A stretch of DNA of 25,977 nt, taken from the NCBI GenBank assembly GCA_002897115.2, contig BCIH01000015.1:54998-80974 (forward strand), in the 5' to 3' direction. Below the pieces are notes generated by a model. That model ran no database searches and was not told where the DNA came from. It saw only the letters and a program-made list of their open reading frames with translations. This document shows, in pieces, positions 9,793 through 20,152 of this stretch; within the stretch, counting starts at the first letter, position 1; each line of letters starts with the position of its first letter. Source of the stretch: Prototheca cutis (taxonomy: Eukaryota > Chlorophyta > Trebouxiophyceae > Chlorellales > Chlorellaceae). The position numbers and the translations under genes were made by a program.

Positions 9793-10735
9793 GGGTGGGG
9801 GGCCGGCTGGCGGAGCTGGGTCGGCGAGTGGGGGCGCGGTGGGGCCTAGCCAGAGGTCTCCTCCCGCACTATTGTATTGTCGTGGTGGAGACGACGACAA
9901 ATGGTGGTGGTCAGTCCAACTGTACCAGCCTTCAACGCGCCNTGTATTTTCCAGACACCTTTCTTTATTGTGGGGAAGGGAGGTGGATAACCGGATTGTG
10001 TCGACAGGTTTGCGTGTGCCCTGGCAAATAGAGCCCGGTATTGGTGGGTCAGGTGTCTCGGGGTTGCCCCGTCTTAAAACGCGAGGGAACCCGCCCGCCC
10101 AAAGAAGATAACCCCCTGCACACCCTTGCATCTCGACCAACAGTCAGTTCCAAGGCATGAATCGCAACGTGCGAGGAGACCCCCGGCAAAAAGATATGCT
10201 CCTTCCAATCACGTCCGCACCAGGTGGCACCAGCACGGACGTTCCGGAAACACTCTCCTTGCACCAGGCGAGTCGCCCCGAAGAGCATCCAAGGCCGACG
10301 ACTCTGTCTTGTCCTTTGAGTGCTGGTGTATGAATGACAAAAGAAGAGCCACATCAGCCTGCCGTGCCCGCCCTGCTGATGATGCCAGATGGGATGATCA
10401 TTACCAAAGGGGCCTTTGGTGGGGAGAGGAACAAAATTTCCACCCCTTTTTCCCCCGGCTTTTCGCCCGAGTTGCTCTCCGCGCCTTGCAAGCTCCGACG
10501 ACTGGCATGCACGNGATATATGGATTGGATTGCAAGGCCCACATACCACTCCACACATGCGGGGGTATGCGGTTTGTTTACATTTGCATCGGGAATGATA
10601 TAGATTCCGTGTCAGGAATGGCTTGTTGAACCAGTCGAGTACGGTGAGGCCAGCCCCAACACCCGGCTGAGCGGTCCCCCCCCTGCATTCCACGGGGGCG
10701 TGGGCCCCTGCCTGGCTGCGCCGAAGCACGGCACA
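9793..10735. other. Divergent intergenic region between phosphatase and NOC2
   Basis: Must contain promoters for both genes. Up to 10140 the sequence stays open in the phosphatase frame but is low in conserved character (HHHLSSSPPRQ, basic and Pro-rich). From 10141 to 10735 I see no gene. There is an AT-rich patch around 10590-10610 but no convincing TATA box. Confidence 0.4.
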
Positions 10736-12522
10736 ATGGCGAAGAACAAGAGGCAGAGGAAGTTTGAGACCAAGCACCTGCAGGGCGCCATCAAGCGCCG
10801 GAAGCACATCCAAAATGTGAACCGCAAGCGCCAGGCGAGCGCGGCCGTCGATGAGCAAGGTGGGGCAGGTGGTTGCTCAGTAATGGCACTGAAGAACCCG
10901 CGTCGTAGTTGCTGGTGATGAGGGAAATGGTGGTGATGAGGGAAATGGTGGTGATGAGGGAAATGGTGGTGAAGAGCTTGCTTGCCCTGAATTGTCAGTC
11001 TCCAATGAATACTAGCACAGTTGCAGTGTGATTCCTTGGTTGGCCATGCCATGCACACATCCATCCTGCACCCACATCAACCCACCAATCTCCCTACCCA
11101 CCAAAAACAACTGTCTCCAGAGGAGCCCTTCTCCAAGCCCGTCAAAGCTGTGGAGGAGTTGGATGTGGACGAGTTCCTGTCTGGAGACTTTCTGTCGGAG
11201 CAGGGCGCGGAAGAGGACGGCCTGAGCAGCGGGACCGAGGGTGAAAGCGACGATGATGATGCAATGTTGGAAGCCGGCTCTGATGAAGAGGATGAAGAGG
11301 CGGCTGGTGAAGCGCTGTCAGAAGACGACGAGTCAGAAGATGGTGCTGAAAGCAGCTCTGACGGCGATGAGGGTGCAGACCCCGAAGTCGCGGCCTCGAC
11401 AAACAAGCTGCGGAGTGCCATGGCCAAGCACAAGGCCGAACTCGAAGCCCTCAAGCAAAAGGATCCCGAGTTTTACCAGTACCTCCAGGTAATGAGAGGG
11501 GGGGGGGGGGGTCTGCGGACACAACGGTCGCAGTTTGTCTTGTCCCGTTGATATACATGCGCAAATGTGTGCTGTGGCAATGTGGCAATAGTCTGACCCA
11601 TCATGGATGCTCAACGCCCACTGCAGGATGCGGACAAGGGTCTGCTGGAGTTTGGGTCTGGCGACGAGGGCGACGAGGAGGAAGAGGAGGAAGAGGAGGA
11701 AGAGGAGGGTGCTGGAGACGAAGAGGAAGCGGAAGAGGAGGGTGCTGGAGACGACGAAGAGGTCGGTACCACCCCCGCGCAAAGCAGGGGCCCGCTGACG
11801 CTCAAAATGGTGGAGCGGTGGACAGAGGATGCACTGCAGAACAACTCGCTGGGCGCAATGCGGCACCTGGTGCAGACGTACCGTGCCGCCTGCCATTACG
11901 GCGACAGCGACGAGGCCGCAGAAGACGGGCTCAAGATCGCGTCCGCGGCCATCTTCAACCGCATCATGCTCTTCATGCTGAAGGAAGCAGACGGCGTGTT
12001 CCGTGCCCTCCTGGGCCTGTCGGGCGACAGCAAGGGCCCACTCAAGCCTGCCACCATCGTCCGTTCGCCGCGGTGGAAGAAAGTGGAGCCCCTGGTCAAG
12101 AGTTACCTGGGCAACACGCTGCACCTGCTTGGTGGGTTTTAAATTTTTATTTTTATTTTTATTTTTTTGGGGGAAAGCGGGGGGGGGGGGGGTTGAGTTG
12201 GGTGCTTGTGGTAATGGGGAGGTGTGTGTCCATGTGGCCGGGTTAGACAACCAGAAGACACCTGCTTGCTTGCGCTCTTGATAGAGCACCCCACCAACAC
12301 ACCACACTGCACCAACATGGTATGGCTCAAGTCAAATCCATAGGGGGTCAAGAAATTGCACCCGCCCCCTGCGGAGTCGTATGTAGCCTAGAATGACTAG
12401 GGAGCNGTTTCTAGGGAGCATGACTGGCTGGATGGGGGCCTGTCCCCTGCCCAGCCAAATGGTAGAGATGCCCGTCGCCGGCCATGCTGGCGGCGCGGCA
12501 TCCCTCTGCCATCGTCCCCCGT

Positions 12523-12560
<38 letters not shown>

Positions 12561-14496
12561 TTTATTGATGATGTTACCATTATTCTAGTTGCAGTTGTTT
12601 CATATTCCTTATTTCCACCCCAAAACACACCCGTAACCACACACACCAAGAATGCACCCTCTCAGCGCTGCCCAAAAACAACTCCATAGCCTCACCGCCC
12701 TTTGAACACGCCAAAACACACCAGGTCACTTGACCGACGGCGCGATGCTGGCGTTCATTCTGCGCCGTGCACGAAGCTCCGTCGCTTTTCTGGCGCCCTA
12801 TGCCAAGCTGACGCGGCGGTACCTCAAGTCCGCGCTGGAACTGTTTGGCTCGGGCGAGGCTGCCGCCCGCGTACAGGCTGTGCTGTTTGTCCGGGCCGCT
12901 GCTCTGGAGTTGGGAGGCGGGGTCCTGGACGCGTGTCTCAAGGGCGTGGCCCGTGCCCACGCCGCGGCGGCCCGATTTGCCAACGCCGCGACACTGCCGG
13001 CGCTGGACTTTATGGCCGCGGCCGTGACCGAGCTTTATTGCGTTGATGCAGTCGCATCGTACCGCCACGCCTACGAGGCAATTCGATCCCTTGCAGGTAC
13101 CCTGCGCGCCGCGCTTTCCACCAAGACCAAGGATGCCGCGGCGACGGTGCTGTGCTCGCGCTACGTATGCAGCCTCGAGTTGTGGGCTCGGGTCCTGGCC
13201 GCTGCTGCGGCGCGTGGCCATCCTGAACTTGCACCACTGGCCTACCCACTGACCCAGCTCCTGCTGGGAGCCGCAACTTTGGCGCCCTCTGCGGTGTACC
13301 TCCCGCTGCGTCTGCGCTGCGTCGTGGCATTGAATGGCCTTGCAGCTGCCACGGGCCAGTTTGTTCCCGTCGCACCGTTGTTGCTGGACGTGCTTGCGTG
13401 GCGCGACCTCGCCCGGCCCCCAGCATCCTCGTCGGGTGGCAGGAACAAGAAGGGCGGCTCTGGCAATGGAGCACCAAGCGGTTCAGCCGGGTCCAACGCC
13501 GGGTACGACCCGGCGCTGACGTTGCGGGTGTCCAAGGCTCAGCTGCGGGATGCGAAATTCCAGGAAGACATCGTGCTCGCGGCCCTGGATGGCCTGGCGG
13601 CGCACTTGGCACAGTGGTCCTGCCACGTGTCGTTCCCGGAGCTTGCTCACCTAACCTGCGTGGCCCTGCGCCGGTTTTGCAAGACGTGCCCCGTCGACCG
13701 ATTCCGCCGCGCTGCGCGGCAGTTACTCGATGCCGTCGATCGCAACACCGTGTTTGTCGGTCGGGCACGCGACGCCGTCGAGTTTAGTCCAAAGGACGGT
13801 GCGCAAGTGGCGACTTTCCTCGCCGAGGAACGCCAGCGTGGCCTCGCGCCCCTGCAGCAGTACGCGCGTGTCCTGGAAGAACGGGCGGCTCAGCGTGTCG
13901 CCCTGCGTCGCAGCGACGAAGTTGTGATCGGAGGAGCGCCAGGCATGGGTGTTTCTTCCGGAAAGGCAGATCACGAAGAGGAGGAGGAGGGGTCTGACGA
14001 CAATGAGGCCGCTGGCTCTGCCTCTGATGATGATGATATTGCGCTGCCGAAGGGCAGCAGCCTGCTGCCAACAAAGGCCAAGCCGGCAAAGCGCGACGCT
14101 GCGGAGGACGCTCGACCCAACGGTGCTGATGACGGCAAGGACGAGGAGGATACCCTCCAGGCATACGAGCTCTCCTCTGATGATGAGGGAAGTGACGCTG
14201 AGGATGCCGATAAGGACGCAGACGAAGAGGAGGAGGATGACAGCGCTAGCGACCGCGAGGCTTCNACGTCGGATGCGGACGAAGACAGCGATGATGAGGA
14301 GGAGGCTGATGCTGCGCCGAGGCGACCGCAGCGCGGCCGGGGTGGCCGCGGCGGGGACCGGGGTCGTGGCCGGCAGGGCAGGGGACCCCAATCAGGCAGC
14401 AGGGGATCGCCCGGCAGAGGGCACAGGGGCGGCAGAGGCCGAGGCGGTGGCCGGGGCCGGGGCCGGGGACGTGGTGGCGGTCGTGGCCGCCGATGA
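10736..14496 (+). CDS. NOC2: NOC2 (nucleolar complex protein 2), ribosome biogenesis factor
   Basis: Four exons (10736-10859, 11121-11488, 11627-12131, 12725-14496) close in phase and give 922 aa, longer than human NOC2L or yeast Noc2. It starts MAKNKRQRKFETKHLQGAIK, basic and nucleolar-like. Residues about 42-215 are acidic, with an exon-2 segment DVDEFLSGDFL (Noc2 N-terminal hallmark) and a Glu-run in exon 3. The conserved Noc2 domain runs from LTLKMVERW (about 221) through NTLHLLGHLTDGAMLAFILR, YVCSLELWARVL and SFPELAHLTCVALRRFCK to about 725. Noc2 forms heterodimers with Noc1 and Noc3 that escort pre-60S particles from nucleolus to nucleoplasm. Unusual: after a second acidic stretch (about 740-865) comes an RGG/GAR tail (868-922), which I do not know from other Noc2 proteins. 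TGTAA lies 220 nt after the stop. Confidence 0.92.
10915..10968 (+). repeat. 18-bp x 3 tandem repeat in NOC2 intron 1
   Basis: Three exact copies of gtgatgagggaaatggtg, followed by a partial gtga. It lies wholly within the intron 10860-11120. Confidence 0.9.
12526..12558 (+). repeat. (CA)n microsatellite in NOC2 intron 3
   Basis: About 16.5 CA units inside the 593-nt intron 12132-12724. This is the longest intron in the window. It also carries a T-rich ATTTTT repeat near 12140-12170 and a G13 run near 12181-12193. Confidence 0.95.
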
Positions 14497-14806
14497 AGGC
14501 TTGATATTGCATGACAAAGACCGGATCCCCACTCGATCTGTTGGTGATGACCAGAGCGCACATCAATGCGCTCATACCATCCCCTACGTTGCAGCCTTTG
14601 CGCCATTCACATGCTGTAACGACGATGGCAATGACGACGGGCACGGGCATGCAATGACAAGACAAGGCAAGGGTTGACTTAATACGGTAGTATGCATTCA
14701 TTCACGGGACAAATGTGTAATGCAGGCTATTCTTGGTCTTAGGGTTGTCCAATCCCCTCCCTCTGATTGCTGTCCTAGTCGTCATCCTCGTCACAATGCG
14801 ATGCCC
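14497..14806. other. Convergent intergenic region, NOC2 / FMO
   Basis: Contains the NOC2 3' UTR. TGTAA occurs at 14716-14720, and a second near 14613. No TTACA for the minus-strand FMO was seen. Confidence 0.4.
14716..14720 (+). promoter_or_regulatory. TGTAA polyadenylation signal of NOC2
   Basis: TGTAA on the coding strand, 220 nt past the stop at 14496. The earlier TGTAA near 14613 is an alternative. Confidence 0.5.
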
Positions 14807-17800
14807 CTAGTTGATGGCCAAGCTACTGCACGACACCACTCCAGGCCTGGCCTGTCGCTCCCACTGCCAAACTCGCTGCGCCTCTTCCTGAGCGGCCTTG
14901 GCCCAGCGATCACCTCCGGGCAGGGCCTGGTCGCGGTAGTTGTTTGGAAACTCGGTTCGCAGCTTGCCCGTCTCCGTGTACAGCTCCTCCCGCCAGTCAC
15001 CGAGCGGCGGCGCTACGCAGCGTGGTTTATCATTGGGAGTAGGAGTTGGCATGGTATGCATGGGGCCTGAAGACATGTCACGGCAACCGAGGCATCAGTC
15101 ATTTCAAAACTCCAATCGGGGCAAAGACGGGCTGAGCACTTGTGGCACCATTCTAAATGACAAACCCCGCCATCCTACCGTTTGCTTGAGCGAGGAAATA
15201 CTGGTCCAGTTCCCACTGCTCGCGGCCTTGGCACCGGTGCGTGTGTCGCCGCTCGATGCCCCTTTGTTCCAGGTTGGCATAGAGAGCTTCAGTGTCTTCT
15301 ATCATCCCCTGCAGCGGCTTGTGTGTTGGTCAAGTGCGATGTAGGTGGTGATTGCAGTGAAGGATCCGATTCTTTGTGCAGTTAAATCAAACGGAACAAC
15401 CTAATGCATAGAAGAATCTGAAAAGAAAGCACGGAAAACACACACACACACACATGAAACGCGCCTTGTAAGAGGGCAGGGGCTGCGCTTTGCCCGACAG
15501 GCAGCGGGAGATCCAGCGCGCCTGGGCCTCTACCTGGCAGTTGGGCACCGTCTTGAAGCAGAGACCCGAGAAGGAAAGGGTTGGGGCAAACTGGGGCTGG
15601 AAGGTATGCTTGTAAAGTGGAGCAACCCGGCCCTCATCTACGCTAATCACTGCCGCATCCAGAAATGGAAAGCTGTATGCATAACCTGGTGTCCCAAGCG
15701 GGATGGGATGGTAGTGGGTTTTTTTATTGAATTTCTCGGTGTTAGGGTTGCCATCTCGTAACCCATTTATTTCAAGGGACGCTTGTAAAACAGCTGGCCA
15801 GCCAGGCACTTTCACGCATGCTGCTTTCATTCCAATTCTCCATATCAAGGCCTACAGCAACACCTCAACCCCTCGCACACACCCGTGCAAAAGATGACAG
15901 TGTCTATGGGGGCCAGCTGGGATCCATCTTCCAGGACAGGGGTGCCATCAGGTTTCAGCTCTGTCAGGAGGCTGCAATTGATGACGTGCTGATCCCCGCC
16001 ATCCCTGGTGCTAATGGGCACCGTCTCGACTGGCTCCCCAGTCAGCACATTGACAAAGCTCTTTGCCGAAAGGTACACCCTGTTTTTTGGGTGTGTTGGA
16101 AGGGGAAGGGGAGTGGTCAGGGGGGGTTGCGTTACAGTTGGTTGCAGTTGGGTTGAAGGGGCCAGAGAAGAGCATGGGCAGAGGCATCTGTCCGATCAAG
16201 TCCTCGACCCGATCGTCACCTGCTTGCATGGCCCAGCAACTCCTGGGCAATGTCGATGCCGCTGGACGCCGCCCCAACGAGGAGGACTGTGTGTGTGTGA
16301 GAGGGGTGGTGGTATCCAGGCGGTGCAGCATCAGGTGGAATTTTGTAGAAGGAACATTTTCATACTGTGATGGGTGAGATCGACAAGGTTCTCCTCTGCT
16401 GCAACCCACAGCCCCAACACAGGCTGGTTCCCAGGGCACTACACAGTTGCCTAATCCGCAGCTCGACTGCCATCAGCGCACCGCTGCGGCCGTCAAAGTC
16501 TTCTGGGTGGCGGTAGTTGTGACTGTGCATGATTTGGCCTGGGAATGAGTCTGCCCCAGGAATGGACGGCACGCGGGGCTGGACATAGTGACCTGAAACA
16601 GGGAATTTTGGAAAACAGGGACCTCATCCTTGTGTCTGGTGAACAAGCAAATCCCCGTGCTCGTCGACAGGCCATCCGCGGCTGCCAAAAGCGTTAGCAG
16701 CGCCGCACCCACGACAATAAACAAAGGAAAACGCCCGCATCCCCGCACCACCCCACACCGTTGCAGACGACCACCGCATCAAATTCAGCGACAGATGTCT
16801 CGTGATTGGCTGTGCCATTTTGTGCGCCATCAGGGATCGTCGATTCGGTGGATTCGTCAGAGCCCACCACTTTCCGAGTGACCACACGCCACGTACATGC
16901 CCCCGCCGCGCCGTCCTCCTTCTCCACTGGCTGTACTTCAATCACCTCGGTGCAAAACCGCACATATTCCAGGAGACCGTTGGTCACAGCAAATGCCTCC
17001 AGGAATGCACAGACCTGGGGGAGTTATGGGGGAGTTATAGTTGAGTTGTGTGGTGGTGGGGGTGGACGGGAGGGGAGCAGTACATGATCCAAACTACCCC
17101 AAAGCGATGCCATCCCAGGCTCAACTTTGAAGATTCACAGGATATCCGCAATTCCAGGAAAAGGGGCCATGAATACCAACTTGCAATGGAAAAACCACCG
17201 AAAACACAAGTTGATATGCTCCACCTCCCAGACGCACCTCGGTGTGGGAAGGGAACTGGCGCGGGTCGTGTGACCCGGGAAAGTCAGTACTAAATGGAAA
17301 CGTTGAAAAGCCCATGACCTCACGGGGCAGATTCGTTCGAAGGTTCGCGTACATGCTGCTGTGCACCCGTCTCCTCTCTGGGTTTGGGGCGATGTTGGGA
17401 GACAGTGATCAGCTTCCTGGCAGCTTCCGGGTAGGTAGCCGCAATGACTGGTGCCATGGCATGCACATGTCAGCAGAATTACTACCCCGCCAGACCCCAC
17501 CCCTCTTCCGCATGCACACACCATACACGTACGTGTGCTGTGTCCAAGGGGATCGTCCTCCACGTTCTCTGTGTACACCCAGACACCACCTGGTGCCGGG
17601 CCCTGCTCAAAGGCCGTGACAGCGTGTCCCTCCTTGATGAGCTCCCTGATGGCAGACAGCCCTGCCGCGCCCGCCCCGATGACCGCCTGGAATGTGGGAA
17701 TGTGAGCCGTGAATGTTGATGCACGATGCACGTGGGCTCGTGATGAAATCGTGGTCCGAGCAGTGGACAGTCGCGGGCTGCCTGTCGTACCAGCTAACAA

Positions 17801-18010
17801 GGCTTCTGGTGCTGCAAACCAACATTCGACCAACCAAGCAGCAAACCTACCACAGAACGGCCCATTGCAGCAGCAGATGCACGTCCCCTCAGTGCTGAGC
17901 TCGTTGAAGAGGCCCTGGCACTTCCNCCCCAAGTCCTTTCTGCTCACGGTGGAGAAGATTGGGCAACTTGGCATGCTGAGGGCGTTGCCCCTTCGCAACA
18001 GCCCCTCCAT
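14807..18010 (-). CDS. Flavin-containing monooxygenase (FMO family)
   Basis: Ten exons in transcription order: 18010-17948, 17686-17533, 17377-17238, 17014-16759, 16592-16482, 16286-16220, 16079-15883, 15685-15450, 15308-15179, 15066-14807. Phases close exactly to 537 aa. Motifs: FAD-binding AVIGAGAAGLSAIREL (G25-x-G27-x-x-G30) and PGGVW; SSMYANLRTNLPREVMGF; the FMO signature F-x-G-x3-H-x3-Y as FPGQIMHSHNY (221-231); NADPH-binding LLVGAASSGIDIAQEL (from 243); DTVIFCTGYAYSFPFLD; and a C-terminal EEALY/WREELY region typical of plant-like FMOs. It oxygenates soft nucleophiles (N or S) using NADPH and O2; substrate unknown. The first exon (MEGLLRRG..., or MPSCPIFST from 17974) rests only on a GTGAGC donor and phase, so the N-terminus is the least certain part. 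The donor after 15450 lies in a GT microsatellite. Confidence 0.9.
15438..15454 (-). repeat. (CA/GT)n microsatellite overlapping an FMO splice donor
   Basis: On the coding (minus) strand this is a GTGTGT tract right after the codon for Met in ARFM. Phase-0 GT donors recur every 6 nt (exon ending at 15450 or 15444), so the exact exon end cannot be fixed from sequence alone. Confidence 0.8.
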
Positions 18011-18414
18011 ATCAGTGGATGCACTCCCGCCCAGTCAAAGGACAGCCTACACGTCCTGAGGCCAACCCATCACAGTATTCAAGACGCCAACCCGGTCGCA
18101 CCAAGCGCTGTTGGTCCTGGTGGTCGTGGAGGCCGGGCGTTTGGGGCACCCGGGCCAAGGGCACGCAGCACACACAGAGAGCCACGTCGCAGTGGTGANC
18201 TGCAAGAGAGGGCACAACTCATGCAGGGGCGGGATTTTTTAGGTTCATCAATAGCCTAAATGAGAACACAAGGGGGTGTAGCATCGTATCCGAAGAGAGC
18301 TTTAGAATAGATTACATACGGTGCCATGTCGTAAGATCAGTTCGATGCTGGCACTCTGACGAGCGGGTGGCCGCAGCCAGATCACAAGCTCCAGCCCTAC
18401 ACTTTCGCGCGCGC
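18011..18414. other. Short divergent promoter region, FMO / DHH phosphoesterase
   Basis: Only 404 bp separate the two start codons, so the promoters must share or abut. No clear TATA box or repeat was seen. Confidence 0.45.
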
Positions 18415-19986
18415 ATGCTCCCTCGTTTGATTGGGCGTTCTACAAGGGCCATGTCGGCTCAGACGCTCCAGAGCGCAGCAGGGCCCCGCGTGGCAGCCCG
18501 AGATCTGCCTGCATCAAGGGTGCTCTGCCTCTATCACTACCCCTGCCATGACGGCGTCTTTGCTGCCCTGGCACTGCGCTGTCACTATACGAACCGCTCC
18601 ATACCCGTTAAATTCATTCCACACAAGACATTTGAGCCTCTCAACATCGAAGACCTGGGAGTCAAGGTGAGATGGTGATCATGAAACAGTGCGCCCAGTG
18701 CAGGTGGGCGAGTCTGCATGTTGAGCAGATGGTGGACGCCTGGATCTCATCCCTGCAAACAGATGTGTGAAAAATCACGAATGAACGTCACTCATTCAGG
18801 GCGATGATGTTGTGTACCTCCTCGACTACACCGGTCCAGATGGCACTGCTGAGCAGCTTGCTGCCTTGAACCCCAAGCGGTACGTACATGGGCTGGTTCA
18901 TGGGCGTGTGGTCACCGTTGCCTGGCCGTGCCCTGCTGCAATGAGGCATCACAGGAGCTGCTGGATGTCAACCATACGCTATCCGCGATCCGGCTGGGAA
19001 CCCCCAGGTCTGTGACTGGAACTGGCAGGTTCTCGCCAGCTTCCAGCATTACACACAACCCACCGCCACCAATGCATGCATTCCCTCCACACAGGGTGTG
19101 CATTCTAGACCACCACAAGTCAGCACAGGCGGCAATGGCACGGTCGGAGATTCACGCGATCGATAACCTGGAAATCAATTTTGATATGGCACGCAGCGGC
19201 GCTAAAATGAGCTGGGACTACTTCCAGCCACAGGTATGGATGAACGATGGTTGTTTGCCGTGATTGAGGTTCTCAGGAGTAGGCCCTGGCAGCAGCACCA
19301 ACACCAGCTCCTCCCCCCAACGTAATTTGCCTGACATCAACATCCCTCCCCCAAACCTGACCACCACTACTCCACGAATGCAGGGCCTGCCGAGCCGCGT
19401 GCCTGAGCTGTTTCGGTACATCCAGGACGCTGATCTGTGGGCATGGAAGCTGCCCGGAAGCCGCGAGTTCCATGCCGGCATGATGGCCCTGCACTGGGAG
19501 TACGATCCGCGGCGCAACCCGGGCATCTGGGACGCGCTGCTGGGCCTGGATCGCGCTGCAGTGATCGCCCGGGGCGAAGTGGCGATGCGGCGCCAGCAGG
19601 AACGTGTCAATCAAGCGCTGTGTTCCTGCTTTCCTGTGCGGTTGGGCGGCTGCCGGAGTGGCGGTGTGCCTGAGCACCTGGGGCCCGAGCCCCGGGCTCT
19701 GGGGCTACTGTTGGCCAATGGCGATGCGGAGGGTGCCCGGCTGCGAAGCACGCTGGGGAACGAGCTGGCAGCCGAGGCCGAGACCAGACAAGGGGGATTC
19801 CTCCCCGTCGCCGTGATTGCCTACCGCGAGGCAGGCATGACTCCGGACCAGCTCAAGCTCAGTTTCCGGTCCAAGGGCGCGGTGGATGTCTCGGCGCTCG
19901 CCGCAGCTCTGGGAGGTGGCGGGCACGCCAACGCTGCCTCCGCCATCATTTCTTCGGCCGAGTTCGATGCTGACTGGAGAGTGTGA
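18415..19986 (+). CDS. DHH/DHHA1 family phosphoesterase
   Basis: Four exons (18415-18666, 18800-18879, 19095-19233, 19384-19986) close in phase to 357 aa. The metal-binding motifs are in order: LYHYPCHDGVFAALA (motif I), YLLDYTGPDG (motif II Asp), ILDHHKSAQ with D116-H117-H118 (the DHH motif), and near the C-terminus GGGGHANAAS (334-343), the DHHA1 nucleic-acid-binding loop. Members cleave phosphodiester or phosphoanhydride bonds in short oligonucleotides, cyclic dinucleotides or related substrates with Mn2+; which one applies here cannot be told. The first ATG gives MLPRLIGRSTRAMSAQ, a basic Ser/Thr/Arg start without acids, which suggests import into mitochondria or plastid (inference). A second in-frame Met follows at residue 13. 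Family identity is secure; function is not. Confidence 0.88.
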
Positions 19987-20152
19987 GAATGAAAGAGGGG
20001 GATTATTTGTGGTGGAGACCATAGCCAAAGCATGCACACAGTTGTTGGCATTCAATCTTCGTGCATTACACAGAATGAATGAATGAATGAGAGGATGAGG
20101 ACCCTATGTTACATAGGAGTAAAATGAAATCGCAAACACAGTGAGCAGCATT
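19987..20152. other. Convergent intergenic region, DHH / NEDP1
   Basis: Only 166 bp between stop codons, so the 3' UTRs probably overlap or nearly so. It contains the minus-strand polyadenylation signal at 20109-20113 and a short GAATGAATGAATGA repeat near 20075-20090. Confidence 0.5.
20109..20113 (-). promoter_or_regulatory. TGTAA polyadenylation signal of the NEDP1-like gene
   Basis: TTACA on the + strand, so TGTAA on the coding strand, about 40 nt past the stop codon of the minus-strand protease gene. It lies inside a small palindromic context (ctatgttacatag). Confidence 0.6.

Noticed and set aside
13971..14606. Minus-strand frame rich in Pro/Arg and Ser
   Set aside because: Shadow of the NOC2 RGG and acidic tail.
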